Positions 9,185 through 20,163 of a DNA stretch of 64,000 nt are shown piece after piece (the stretch's first letter is position 1; each line of letters opens with the position of its first letter). The translations under genes and the position numbers were made by a program. The stretch is from Xanthobacteraceae bacterium (GTDB lineage: Bacteria > Pseudomonadota > Alphaproteobacteria > Rhizobiales > Xanthobacteraceae): assembly GCA_019746355.1 (NCBI GenBank), contig JAIESC010000001.1:84336-148335 (forward strand). The letters run 5' to 3'. A model generated the notes under the pieces. That model worked only from the letters and a program-made list of their open reading frames with translations. It made no database searches and had not been told where the DNA came from.

Positions 9185-10615
9185 ATGGCCAACCCTGACC
9201 AGGAGCCCTGGCGGCGAGTTAAGGAGCGCGTTCGCACCGAAGTCGGTGAAGACATTTTTCAGAGCTGGTTTACGCGGATGGAGCTGGACGTCATCGATGA
9301 CGTGACGGTCCGTCTCTCGGTTCCCACCCGCTTCCTGAAGAGCTGGATTCATTCGCATTACATCGACCGGGTGCTGGCCTGCTGGCAGGCGGAAATGCCC
9401 GAGGTTCAGAAGGTCGAGGTCAACGTGCGCAGCGCGGTGATCCGCACGGTGCCGCCAAAGGCCAAGCCGCCGGAGCTTGCGGAAGGAACCCGCGATCCGC
9501 GCCTGCCGCGGCTGGAAATCGGTGATTTGCGCGCGGCCTATGCGCCGGTGTCCAGCGGACACGACGCGCTCGGCGGCTCGCCGCTCGACCTGCGCCTGAC
9601 CTTCGAGAGCTTCGTCGTCGGCCGCTCCAACACGCTGGCCCATGCCGCCGCAAAACAGGTGGCGGCGGCGCGGCGCGGCGAGCCGGTGATGTTCAACCCG
9701 CTCTACATTCATGCCGGCGTCGGCCTCGGCAAGACGCACCTGCTGCAGTCGATCACCTGGGCCGGCAACCAGGGCGCCGAGCGCAAGGTGCTGTACCTCA
9801 CCGCCGAGAAGTTCATGTACGGCTTCGTCTCGGCGCTGCGCACCCAGTCGGCGCTGGCCTTCAAGGAGGCGCTGCGCGGCATCGACGTGCTGGTGATCGA
9901 CGACCTGCAGTTCCTGCAGGGCAAGTCGACCCAGTCCGAGTTCTGCCACACGCTCAATGCGCTGATCGACGCGGGACGCCAGGTCGTCATCGCCGCCGAC
10001 CGCGCGCCGACCGACCTGGAGAGCCTCGACGACCGCGTGCGCTCGCGGCTGGCCGGCGGCCTCGTGGTCGAGATGGGCCCGCTTGGCGAGGAGCTGCGCC
10101 TGGAGATCCTGAAAACCCGCGTTGCTGCGGCGCGGCAGTATCATCCGGGCTTCGACGTGCCCGCCCCGGTGCTGGCCTACATCGCCAAATCGGTCACGCA
10201 CAACGGCCGTGACCTCGAAGGCGCGGTCAACCGGCTCTTGGCCCACAACAAGCTCACCGGCCAGCCGGTGACGATGGAGATGGCGGAGCGCGAGGTGCGC
10301 GACCTGATCCGCCCGCAGGAGCCCAAGCGCGTCAAGATCGAGGACATCCAGCGCATCGTCGCGCGCCAGTACAACGTCAGCCGCGCCGACCTGTTGTCGT
10401 CGCGGCGGACCGCGAACGTGGTCCGCCCGCGCCAAGTGGCGATGTATCTCGCCAAGACCCTGACGTTGCGTTCGCTGCCGGAGATCGGCCGGCGGTTCGG
10501 CGGCCGCGATCACACCACCGTGCTGCACGCGGTGCGCAAGATCGAAGGTCTGGTCGGCAACGACGCGATGCTGGCGGACGAAATCGAGGTCCTGAAGCGT
10601 CAGCTTCAGGAATAG
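9185..10615 (+). CDS. dnaA: Chromosomal replication initiator protein DnaA
   Basis: The 476-residue protein is the AAA+ initiator that binds DnaA boxes, melts the origin and recruits the helicase. Domain I spans about 1-80 ([21 protein letters not shown]). A linker follows, then the AAA+ core with Walker A GVGLGKTH at 178-185 and Walker [14 protein letters not shown] near 236. The C-terminal DNA-binding domain IV carries the signature [16 protein letters not shown]. The ATG at 9185 gives the family's usual [13 protein letters not shown] start; the frame extends 24 codons upstream without similarity. Upstream is a weak purine-rich site (GAGAGCAAG). A perfect terminator follows the gene, so dnaN has its own promoter. 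Confidence 0.98.
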   Translation: MANPDQEPWRRVKERVRTEVGEDIFQSWFTRMELDVIDDVTVRLSVPTRFLKSWIHSHYIDRVLACWQAEMPEVQKVEVNVRSAVIRTVPPKAKPPELAEGTRDPRLPRLEIGDLRAAYAPVSSGHDALGGSPLDLRLTFESFVVGRSNTLAHAAAKQVAAARRGEPVMFNPLYIHAGVGLGKTHLLQSITWAGNQGAERKVLYLTAEKFMYGFVSALRTQSALAFKEALRGIDVLVIDDLQFLQGKSTQSEFCHTLNALIDAGRQVVIAADRAPTDLESLDDRVRSRLAGGLVVEMGPLGEELRLEILKTRVAAARQYHPGFDVPAPVLAYIAKSVTHNGRDLEGAVNRLLAHNKLTGQPVTMEMAEREVRDLIRPQEPKRVKIEDIQRIVARQYNVSRADLLSSRRTANVVRPRQVAMYLAKTLTLRSLPEIGRRFGGRDHTTVLHAVRKIEGLVGNDAMLADEIEVLKRQLQE

Positions 10616-10641
10616 CCCCGGTCGCCTGCACGGCACCTCGC

Positions 10642-10668
10642 AAGGCCCTCCCCTCGGGAGGGCCTTTT
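10642..10668 (+). terminator. Rho-independent terminator of dnaA
   Basis: AAGGCCCTCCC (10642-10652) pairs perfectly with GGGAGGGCCTT (10656-10666) around a 3-nt loop and runs into TTTT. It is one of the clearest terminators in the window and separates dnaA from dnaN. Confidence 0.9.
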
Positions 10669-10772
10669 GCTTGCTTGGGAGGGGCCGTGAATCGCAGGGA
10701 AAACCTGGGTTCCCGGGGCGGCGAGGCTTGCGAAAAAGGCTGAGCCGCGTCACTTTCGGTCCCCCACTTAGG

Positions 10773-10781
10773 TTTTCCACA
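10773..10781 (+). promoter_or_regulatory. DnaA-box-like site upstream of dnaN
   Basis: TTTTCCACA differs from the consensus DnaA box TTATCCACA at one position and lies 15 bases before the dnaN start codon. It could let DnaA influence dnaN-recF expression; binding is not shown by the sequence alone. Confidence 0.4.
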
Positions 10782-10795
10782 GGCGACAAGGCTCC

Positions 10796-11914
10796 ATGAA
10801 GGTCACCATCGAGCGCGCAGAGCTGCTGAAATCTCTGGGCCATGTCCATCGCGTGGTCGAGCGGCGCAACACGATCCCGATCCTGGCAAACGTGCTGATC
10901 CGCGCCGAGAAATCGGCCCTGAGCCTGAAGGCCACCGATCTCGACCTCGAGGTGATCGAGTCGATCTCCGCCGAAGTCGCGCCCGCCGGCTCGACCACGG
11001 TGCCGGCGCACATGTTCTACGACATCGTCCGCAAGCTTCCCGAGGGCTCGCAGGTGGCGCTCGAGTCGTCGAGCGACCGCGCAGTGCTCGCGGTGCGCGC
11101 CGGACGCTCGCGCTTCACCCTGCAGACCCTGCCGGAGAGCGATTTCCCCGACCTTGCCGCCGGCGACATGACCCACAAGTTCACGCTCGCGGGCGCGGAC
11201 TTGAAGCGGCTGATTGACAAGACCCAGTTCGCGATCTCGACCGAAGAGACCCGCTACTACCTCAACGGCATCTATCTGCACGTCGCAGGCGCGGGAAAGT
11301 CGCAGACGCTGCGCGCGGTCGCGACCGATGGTCATCGCCTCGCCCAGACCGATCTGCCGCTGCCTGCGGGCGCCTCCGGCATGCCGGGCGTGATCGTGCC
11401 GCGCAAGACCGTCACCGAGGTGCAGCGGCTGATCGAGGACAATGAAGCCGAGGTCACCGTTGAACTCTCCTCGGCCAAGATCCGCTTCTCGATCGGCAAC
11501 GTGGTGCTCACCTCGAAGCTGATCGACGGCACGTTCCCGGACTACCAGCGGGTGATCCCGACCGGCAACGACAAGGAGCTCGTGATCGACAAGAAGGACT
11601 TCGAGGCCGCGGTCGACCGCGTCTCGACCGTGTCGAGCGAGCGCGGCCGCGCGGTGAAGCTGTCGCTCAGCGGCGGCAAGCTGATCCTCTCGGTCACCAA
11701 TCCGGATTCCGGCAGCGCCACCGAGGAGATCGAGGTCGAGTACGATGCCGACCCGATCGATATCGGCTTCAACTCGCGCTACCTGCTCGACATCGCCGGC
11801 CAGCTCGACGGCGAGGTGGCGGTGCTCAAGCTTGCCGATCCCGGCTCGCCGACGCTGATCCAGGACAAGGACGCCAAGGGCGCGCTGTACGTCCTGATGC
11901 CGATGCGGGTGTGA
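10796..11914 (+). CDS. dnaN: DNA polymerase III beta subunit (sliding clamp)
   Basis: The 372-residue protein is the ring-shaped processivity clamp that tethers polymerase III and other replication or repair proteins to DNA. It begins MKVTIERAELLKSLGHVHRVVERRNTIPILANVLI, the conserved start of the first of three clamp domains. It ends with the family's typical MPMRV tail that forms part of the partner-binding pocket. Length is standard (366-375). The ATG at 10796 follows an AAGG site. recF starts 70 bp downstream after a possible hairpin, so partial co-transcription is likely. Confidence 0.98.
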   Translation: MKVTIERAELLKSLGHVHRVVERRNTIPILANVLIRAEKSALSLKATDLDLEVIESISAEVAPAGSTTVPAHMFYDIVRKLPEGSQVALESSSDRAVLAVRAGRSRFTLQTLPESDFPDLAAGDMTHKFTLAGADLKRLIDKTQFAISTEETRYYLNGIYLHVAGAGKSQTLRAVATDGHRLAQTDLPLPAGASGMPGVIVPRKTVTEVQRLIEDNEAEVTVELSSAKIRFSIGNVVLTSKLIDGTFPDYQRVIPTGNDKELVIDKKDFEAAVDRVSTVSSERGRAVKLSLSGGKLILSVTNPDSGSATEEIEVEYDADPIDIGFNSRYLLDIAGQLDGEVAVLKLADPGSPTLIQDKDAKGALYVLMPMRV

Positions 11915-11922
11915 TCCGGTAC

Positions 11923-11954
11923 CGGAAGCCGGTCATCGGTGATCGGCTTTTCCG
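11923..11954 (+). terminator. Possible hairpin or attenuator between dnaN and recF
   Basis: CGGAAGCCG near 11923-11931 can pair with CGGCTTTTCCG near 11944-11954, with two extra T residues in the right arm. The T-rich segment is inside the stem rather than after it, so termination is uncertain. Confidence 0.3.
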
Positions 11955-11984
11955 GTCGCGGATTTCTGACTACTGATTGCGGCT

Positions 11985-13139
11985 ATGACCGCCGCCCGCA
12001 TCCGCCGTCTCGCGCTGACGAACTTCCGCAGCTATCGCGCGGCAAGCCTCGACGCCGAGCGCGACCTCGTGGTGCTCGCCGGCGCGAACGGCGCGGGCAA
12101 GACCAACCTGATCGAGGCGATCTCGCTGCTGGTGCCGGGGCGCGGGCTGCGGCGTGCCACCTACGAGGAGGTGGCGTTTTCCGAGGGCGACGGCTCGTGG
12201 GCGGTGTCGACCGAGATCGAGGGCATGCTGGGGCTTGCCACGCTTGGCACCGGCATCGAGCCGCCGGCTGGCGAGGAAGCCGCGCGCAGCCGGCTGTGCC
12301 GCATCGACCGCGAGCCGGTCGGCTCGGCCGCGGCCTTCGCCGACCATCTGCGCGTGGTGTGGCTCACGCCCGCGATGGATCAGCTGTTCATGGGACCGGC
12401 GTCCGAGCGGCGGCGCTTTCTCGACCGCCTGGTGCTGGCGGTCGACGCCGAGCACACCAGCCGGGTCTCGGCGCTGGAGCGGAGCCTGCGCGCGCGCAAC
12501 CGGCTGCTCGAGGAGCAGCGGCCCGACACACACTGGCTCGACGCCATCGAGCACGAGACCGCGGAGCTTGCGGTCGCGGTCGCCGCCGGCCGCGCCGAGA
12601 CAGTGCAGCGCCTCCAAGGCGCGCTCGCGCAGCGCAAGGACGACACGTTTCCGTCGGCCGAAATCGCGCTGGACGGCTGGATGGAACGGCTGCTGCCGAG
12701 CCATCCCGCGGTCGAGATCGAGGAGCGCTACCGCACGGTCCTCAAGGACAACCGGCCGCGCGACGCCGCGGCAGGGCGCACGCTCGATGGACCGCACCTC
12801 ACCGACCTCTCCGTCGTCTACGCGCCGAAAAGCATCCCGGCCACCGACGCCTCGACCGGCGAGCAGAAGGCGCTGCTGATCGGGCTCGTGCTGGCGCACT
12901 CGAGCCTGCTCGCGGAGATGACCGGGTTTGCGCCGATCCTGCTGCTCGACGAGGTCGTCGCCCATCTCGATCCAGGCCGCCGCGCCGCGCTCTACGACGC
13001 GCTGGGCCGGCTCGGCGCCCAGGTCTTCATGACCGGCGCGGACCCCGCGGCATTTGCCGACGTGGCGTCGCGGGCCGACGTTTTCACCGTAACCCCGGGC
13101 CGCGTGCAGCGCGCCGGCCAGTCATCTGGACCGGCTTAA
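11985..13139 (+). CDS. recF: DNA replication and repair protein RecF
   Basis: The 384-residue SMC-like ATPase acts with RecO and RecR to load RecA at single-strand gaps. Walker A is GANGAGKT at residues 33-40, within the conserved N-terminus LALTNFRSYRAA. The signature region STGEQKALLIGL lies near 288, and Walker B with the D-loop (ILLLDEVVAHLD) lies near 317. Length is in the family range (360-400). The gene sits in the standard dnaN-recF-gyrB order. ATG at 11985 is favoured because it places the beta-strand and Walker A at the normal distance; a longer frame in another register covers the region but lacks RecF motifs. Confidence 0.97.
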   Translation: MTAARIRRLALTNFRSYRAASLDAERDLVVLAGANGAGKTNLIEAISLLVPGRGLRRATYEEVAFSEGDGSWAVSTEIEGMLGLATLGTGIEPPAGEEAARSRLCRIDREPVGSAAAFADHLRVVWLTPAMDQLFMGPASERRRFLDRLVLAVDAEHTSRVSALERSLRARNRLLEEQRPDTHWLDAIEHETAELAVAVAAGRAETVQRLQGALAQRKDDTFPSAEIALDGWMERLLPSHPAVEIEERYRTVLKDNRPRDAAAGRTLDGPHLTDLSVVYAPKSIPATDASTGEQKALLIGLVLAHSSLLAEMTGFAPILLLDEVVAHLDPGRRAALYDALGRLGAQVFMTGADPAAFADVASRADVFTVTPGRVQRAGQSSGPA

Positions 13140-13246
13140 GTTCCACAAAAATGCAGGCCCTACGTGGCCGAACCGCCGGAACATCGCTGCGTGTGTGCGA
13201 TTTATCCGACATAGCGGACGCAAGGTTACGCGTGGAGAGGAAGACA

Positions 13247-13528
13247 ATGGCCGCGGTGGAGCCGGCACGAGAGCGCGTTGCCCGCATGCTGCATGACGCC
13301 GTAACGCAGCTGCATGAGGACATCGAGCGCGTCGAATTCTGGACCGAGGTTCTCGGCTGTCTGACGCGGCCGGTCCCGGACTACACCGTTGAAAACAGCA
13401 AATTGAACCAGTTCAACCTGCCGGGCCGCGACGGCCGGGCGGGCGGGGCCGACTTCACCAAAGGCGACGAGAAGGCCTCCGTGACGCGGCTTGGGAGGGG
13501 GGCAAAGCGCGACCCTTCGCGGCGTTGA
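13247..13528 (+). CDS. Hypothetical 93-residue protein between recF and gyrB
   Basis: An ATG at 13247 preceded by GGAGAGG (seven-base spacing) opens a 93-codon frame. The first half is acidic and helical in appearance (ERVARMLHDAVTQLHEDIERVEFWTEVLGCL). The second half is Gly/Arg-rich and probably disordered (PGRDGRAGGADF, ending KRDPSRR). I do not recognise a family. The good ribosome binding site and the position inside a conserved block argue for a real gene; absence of a known domain and a short length argue for caution. No antisense frame in the region has comparable signals. Confidence 0.5.
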   Translation: MAAVEPARERVARMLHDAVTQLHEDIERVEFWTEVLGCLTRPVPDYTVENSKLNQFNLPGRDGRAGGADFTKGDEKASVTRLGRGAKRDPSRR

Positions 13529-13642
13529 TTCCGGGCGTTTTTTGACCTCGCGGCCCTTTAAAAACTGCCTTTGAATCAACATATTAGCCGGGTCCAATTA
13601 GCGCTGTACGGAACCCTGGTTTTCGTGCCAAATCGTCGCTGA

Positions 13643-16111
<2,469 letters not shown>

Positions 16112-16160
16112 AAAGCGCGGCCTGCCCGAGGGCAAGCCGCGCAGTGTCCCCAGCGATTGA

Positions 16161-16190
16161 AACGCGCGCCGTTCAAGCGGCGCGCGTTTT
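16161..16190. terminator. Bidirectional terminator between gyrB and the Gly/Tyr-rich gene
   Basis: AACGCGCGCCG (16161-16171) pairs perfectly with CGGCGCGCGTT (16178-16188), loop TTCAAG, followed by TTTTC on the plus strand. It lies between two convergent genes. A weaker GC-rich hairpin (about 16116-16142) precedes it. Confidence 0.75.
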
Positions 16191-16194
16191 CTTG

Positions 16195-16872
16195 TCAGCA
16201 GCTTGCGGCGCGATACCAGGTCCAGCCGTACGGGACGTAAGCGGCGCTGCAACCGTAGCCGCCGTAGCCCAGGGCGCCTGCGGTCTGCAGCAAGGCGCCA
16301 CCGGAGTAGACGGTCGGTGCGTAATACGGGCGATATCCGTATCCATAGCCATATCCGCCATAGCCATAGCCGCGGTAGCCGTAGCCGTATCCACGATAGC
16401 CGTAGCCGTATCCGCGGTGGCCATAGCCCCCGCCGTAGCCGCGATAGCCGTAGCCACAGCCGTACTCGCCGCAGCCGGCCACGTATCCGCCACCGCGATA
16501 GCCATAGCCGCCACGGTAGCCGTAATCACGATACCCGTAGTCGCGATAGCCGTAGCCATTACCGTAGCCGCGGTAGCCGTAACCGGCGTCAGCGTAGCCG
16601 TCGCCGTTGTAGTCGGCACCATACCCGCCGCGATAGAGCGGCCGTTCGTAATAGCCGGTTTGGATTTCCGGGCCGCGCTCGTAATAGACCGTGGTGCCGC
16701 CGGTGCCGTTATCGTAGTAGCGCGAGCCGGAGTAATAGGTGCGCTCGCCACCATAATAGCCGTCGCCCTGATAGCCATAGCAGTCGCCGCCATAGCAACC
16801 AGCCGATGCCTGCGTCAGCGCGCCGAACATCAGCGCAACGGACGCCGCCAACGCATACACGACGCGTTTCAT
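16195..16872 (-). CDS. Exported Gly/Tyr-repeat protein
   Basis: From ATG 16872 the 225-residue product has a signal peptide (MKRVVYALAASVALMFGALTQASA). Its mature part is built largely of Gly and Tyr in units such as YGYRGYG and YGYRGGG, with scattered Cys residues (CYGGDCYGYQ near the start, CGEYGCGYG in the middle). The last 45 residues are less repetitive and end YGWTWYRAASC. Such composition is seen in sulfur globule envelope proteins and in several uncharacterised rhizobial exported proteins; no function can be assigned. A strong GAGGAGG precedes the ATG and may be masked by an upstream CCTCCT. The gene is convergent with gyrB. Confidence 0.75.
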   Translation of the reverse strand: MKRVVYALAASVALMFGALTQASAGCYGGDCYGYQGDGYYGGERTYYSGSRYYDNGTGGTTVYYERGPEIQTGYYERPLYRGGYGADYNGDGYADAGYGYRGYGNGYGYRDYGYRDYGYRGGYGYRGGGYVAGCGEYGCGYGYRGYGGGYGHRGYGYGYRGYGYGYRGYGYGGYGYGYGYRPYYAPTVYSGGALLQTAGALGYGGYGCSAAYVPYGWTWYRAASC

Positions 16873-16878
16873 TTTAAA

Positions 16879-16907
16879 GCCTCCTCGAATGCCACATCGC
16901 AGGAGGC
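16879..16907 (-). promoter_or_regulatory. Hairpin that can mask the Shine-Dalgarno of the Gly/Tyr-rich gene
   Basis: On the minus strand GCCTCCT (16907-16901) is followed by a 15-nt loop and its exact complement AGGAGGC (16885-16879), which is the Shine-Dalgarno of the gene starting at 16872. Pairing would hide the ribosome binding site; regulation is inferred. Confidence 0.4.
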
Positions 16908-17125
16908 CCAAGCATAGCGCGGGATCAATGCGCCGTTAACCATATATGTTTTTGACTTCACGTTATTTTTTACGATCGCCCTGCCACAAATTCGGTTCAA
17001 AATGGCACAGCTTTGCGACCAACGCGGAGCCATTTTTTGATCCGTGCAACGTCCCGGAGCGGCTGAAACGAAGTTGTCGTGGGATTGCCGAAGCTTAGAA
17101 CGCGACGCAAACCACGCGAAGAAAA

Positions 17126-18625
17126 TCACGCCAGATCGAAATACTCCTTGTGCTCCCAGGCGGTGACGTCCGTCGCGTTGCCGGATTGTCCGCCGCTCTC
17201 GGCGTCGCAGCGCGCGATCTCGAACTCCTTGATGCGGGCATAGTAGGCGACGAACGCCTCGCCAAAGCCTTGGCGGAAGCATTCGCTGCTCTTGAGCGCT
17301 GCGAGCGCTTCAGTGAGCGAGGCCGGCAGCGGCTCGGCGGACTTCTCGTAGGGCGCGTCGGCCGACGGGCCCGGATCGAGCTTGCGCGCAATGCCGTCGA
17401 GGCCTGCGTGGATCTGCGACCCCATGTAGAGATACGGATTGGCGAGCGGCTCGCCGAGCCGGTTTTCCAGATGCGTTGCCGGATCCTTCGGCGCGCCCAG
17501 CACGCGCACCATCACGCCGCGGTTGTCATTGGCCCAGATCGCCTGGATCGGCGCCATCGAATTCACCCCGTGATAGCGCTTGTAGCCGTTGATCGTCGGC
17601 GTGCTGAATGCGGCGGCGGCGCGCGCATGCGCGAGCAGGCCGGCGAGGAAATGCCGGCCGAGCGGCGAAAGCAGCTCGGATGCGTCTGCCGAGACGAACA
17701 GATTCTTTGCCGATTTGCGATCGAGCAGCGACTGGTGCAGATGCCAGCCGCTGGCGAACACATGTGGCAGTCGCGGCCGGCACATGAAGCTCAGGAGGTA
17801 ACCGTGGCGGCGCGCCACCTGCTTTGCAGCGCTGCGGAACAGCACCATCGCGTCAGCCGCGGCAAGGCCGATATCCGGTGCGAAGGTGAATTCGTACTGG
17901 CTCGGGCCAAGCTCAACCTCGAGCGAGCGCAACGGAAGCCCCAGCGCCTGCACGGTCCGGCGCAGCGTGTCGAGGATCGGCTCGACCTGATCGTAGCGCT
18001 GCTCGGTCAGATACTGAAAGCCGTGCGTCGTATGCTCGACCGCCGGCGCCTCGGGTTGCCAGGTCAGCCCGTCGGGAGCGAGCTTCGGGTCGATCAGCTT
18101 GAAAAGCTGAAACTCGACCTCCAGCCCGGCGAGGTAGTCGAAGCCCTGCTTCGCAAGCTTCGCCAGCGCATCACGGTAGAGCGCGCGCGTCGAGAACTGC
18201 ACCGGCCGGCCGTTCGGAAAATAGATGTCACAGAGAACCCAACCCGAGCTGTCGGCCCACGGCAGCACACGGAATGTCGCGGGATCTGGCAGCATGACGA
18301 AGTTGCCCGCGCCGGCCATCTCCTCGACGCCCATGCCGCCGCCCGCCGTGAACACGGCGAAGGCGGTGCGATGCGACGTGTCCTTGGCGAGCAGCGTCGT
18401 GGTCATGGTAACGCCGGACCGCAGCGCCTTCAGGGCCTCCGACGCGACCAGCGTCTTGCCGCGCAGCACGCCGTGCTGATCGCAGAATGCAAAGCGCACG
18501 GTTTCGAGCTTGCGCCGCTTGATCTCGCGCTCGACCGCGCTGGCGGCGCGGCGCTGCTCCACGCTCCACAGGTCGTGGTGGTCGGCGAAGACCGCGTTTC
18601 GCGATGGAGATTTGCGCGCTGCCAT
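17126..18625 (-). CDS. Glutamine synthetase family protein
   Basis: The 499-residue protein has the glutamine synthetase fold. The N-terminal beta-Grasp part contains FAFCDQHGVLRGKTL near residue 46. The catalytic part has the metal-binding LAGLEVEFQLF near 143, a PSQYEF segment, ASGWHLHQSL near 293, and TINGYKRYHGVNSMAPIQAIWANDNRGVMVRV near 345. It is not the housekeeping GlnA: key stretches differ, and it resembles gamma-glutamyl ligases of the PuuA / GlnA-like group, which join glutamate to amines. The gene lies downstream of, and in the same direction as, a Rieske oxygenase gene, separated by 170 bp containing a palindromic repeat. GAGGGG precedes the ATG at 18625. Confidence 0.88.
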   Translation of the reverse strand: MAARKSPSRNAVFADHHDLWSVEQRRAASAVEREIKRRKLETVRFAFCDQHGVLRGKTLVASEALKALRSGVTMTTTLLAKDTSHRTAFAVFTAGGGMGVEEMAGAGNFVMLPDPATFRVLPWADSSGWVLCDIYFPNGRPVQFSTRALYRDALAKLAKQGFDYLAGLEVEFQLFKLIDPKLAPDGLTWQPEAPAVEHTTHGFQYLTEQRYDQVEPILDTLRRTVQALGLPLRSLEVELGPSQYEFTFAPDIGLAAADAMVLFRSAAKQVARRHGYLLSFMCRPRLPHVFASGWHLHQSLLDRKSAKNLFVSADASELLSPLGRHFLAGLLAHARAAAAFSTPTINGYKRYHGVNSMAPIQAIWANDNRGVMVRVLGAPKDPATHLENRLGEPLANPYLYMGSQIHAGLDGIARKLDPGPSADAPYEKSAEPLPASLTEALAALKSSECFRQGFGEAFVAYYARIKEFEIARCDAESGGQSGNATDVTAWEHKEYFDLA

Positions 18626-18722
18626 TGCCCCTCAGCCGAGACCGTCATGCCGCGCGAACGCGCGACATTCAGTCAACCCTACCGTATTGGAACAATGACC
18701 GACGCATAGCGCAACATGAACT

Positions 18723-18752
18723 GCTGGATCGCCCGCCTTCGCGGGCGATGAC
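18723..18752. repeat. Palindromic intergenic repeat (copy 1 of a dispersed pair)
   Basis: ATCGCCCGC and GCGGGCGAT form a 9-bp stem around CTTC. A 30-nt segment here is identical to 54596-54625. It lies in the 170-bp gap between the Rieske oxygenase and the glutamine-synthetase-like gene. Confidence 0.75.
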
Positions 18753-18796
18753 GGCCGGTGGCCGCGGGCCGTGTGGCAATGCCGACGCGCGACGCC

Positions 18797-20113
18797 TCAC
18801 TGCCCATTGGCCCAGCTTGCCGCCTTGCGCTTGCTGAGATCGGTCTTCTGCCAGTAGCCCTGCCAGTCCTCGGCCGGGCCGATGCCGTCGATCGCCGCGG
18901 GGCCGGTGAGCTTCGGCGCGGTGTTCGGATCGAGCACCATCAGCGGCTTGCCGCCGTTCCTGGTGTCCTCGATCGCCTGACGCAGCAGCCGGCGATAGGC
19001 GGTAATCGCCTTGTCGGACTGGCCGAGGTGCTCCTGGGTGCGATCCTGGATCGCGCCCATCGACTCGCAGGCCCACTGGTCGTGCACGTTGATGTCGGTG
19101 CCCATGCCCGTATAGGTGTCGTGCTCCTGCTCGTGCGGATCGAAGCCGTAATCGTTGCTCTTGTTCTTGCGCGGGATGTAGTCGGGCAGCTCGTAGAGCT
19201 CGAGCCGCTGGCGGCGCATCTCGTCCTTGTTCACCGGCTGACCGAAGCTCGTGAAGATCGCGTACCAGTAGTGCTTGTGGTCGTCGGTCGGCACGTGCCA
19301 CTGCGTAATGGTCATCTCCCGGCTCATCGGAATGATGAACGCATTGGGGAACATCAGGTTGGTGACGCGCACGTGGGCGTTGCGGTCGCTGATCTGGCGC
19401 AGCGTGATGATGCGCAATCCGTAGTCGGTCGGCTCGACCTCGATCCGCGGGCGCGGAAACTCGCGCATGATCCTGGTCATCGGCATGTCGGAGTCCGACG
19501 ACTTATCGCGGAACAGCTTGCCGTACTGGTCCGCTGGATCTTCGTCGTGGAAGAAGCGATGCAGGAACGAGGTGTGCGCCGGGTCGATGCCGACCTCCAG
19601 CGATTGCAGCCAGTTGCAATCGATCCGGCCTTTGAACGCAAAGGTGTGCGTGTCGGGCGCGACGAAGCAGTCGAAATGCGGGAACGCCGGCGGCTCGCCC
19701 GGCCCCATATAAGCGAACAGGATGCCGCTTTTCTCGACCACCGGATAAGCCTTCTGGCGGATGTTGGCGCAGAGGTTCGAGCCGTCCGGCTCGGCCGGCG
19801 TCTCCAGGCATTGGCCGCTGACGTCGAACAGCCAGCCGTGGAAGGCGCAACGCAGCCCGCCGTTTTCGAGCCGCCCATAGGCGAGATCGGTGCCGCGGTG
19901 CGGACACGAGCGGCCGATCAGGCCGTAGCGGCCCTTGTCGTTGCGGAACAGCACCAGGTCCTCACCCAGCAGCCGGACCGGCTTGATCGGCCGGTTCGCG
20001 CCGGAGATTTCGTCGACCAGCGCCACCGGCTGCCAGTAGCGGCGCATCAGGTTTCCGGCCGCGGTGCCCGGGCCGACGCGGGTGATGAGATCGTTCTGTT
20101 CCTGGCTGAGCAT
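18797..20113 (-). CDS. Rieske [2Fe-2S] aromatic ring-hydroxylating oxygenase, alpha subunit
   Basis: From the ATG at 20113 the 438-residue protein carries a Rieske cluster motif CPHRGTDL ... CAFHGWLF near residues 75-100 (Cys-x-His then Cys-x2-His). The mononuclear iron ligands follow in GIDPAHTSFLHRFFHDED near 190. The size and sequence place it with single-component alpha subunits of the phthalate 4,5-dioxygenase / vanillate demethylase type, which need a separate reductase. No reductase gene is visible in the window. AGGAG lies eight bases before ATG 20113; an in-frame ATG at 20152 lacks such a site. It is divergent from an IclR-type regulator, which probably controls it. Confidence 0.9.
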   Translation of the reverse strand: MLSQEQNDLITRVGPGTAAGNLMRRYWQPVALVDEISGANRPIKPVRLLGEDLVLFRNDKGRYGLIGRSCPHRGTDLAYGRLENGGLRCAFHGWLFDVSGQCLETPAEPDGSNLCANIRQKAYPVVEKSGILFAYMGPGEPPAFPHFDCFVAPDTHTFAFKGRIDCNWLQSLEVGIDPAHTSFLHRFFHDEDPADQYGKLFRDKSSDSDMPMTRIMREFPRPRIEVEPTDYGLRIITLRQISDRNAHVRVTNLMFPNAFIIPMSREMTITQWHVPTDDHKHYWYAIFTSFGQPVNKDEMRRQRLELYELPDYIPRKNKSNDYGFDPHEQEHDTYTGMGTDINVHDQWACESMGAIQDRTQEHLGQSDKAITAYRRLLRQAIEDTRNGGKPLMVLDPNTAPKLTGPAAIDGIGPAEDWQGYWQKTDLSKRKAASWANGQ

Positions 20114-20163
20114 AGCGGGCTCCTGCGATGGCTTTGACCTCGGCTCAGCCAACGGCTAGGCTT

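Noticed and set aside
16320..16800. CRISPR-like array
   Set aside because: The regular repeats are coding Gly/Tyr units without unique spacers of constant length.
16144..16917. Plus-strand Ala/Val/Ile-rich frame over the Gly/Tyr gene
   Set aside because: It is the antisense reading of the repetitive Gly/Tyr codons; the minus-strand frame has a signal peptide and a strong ribosome binding site.
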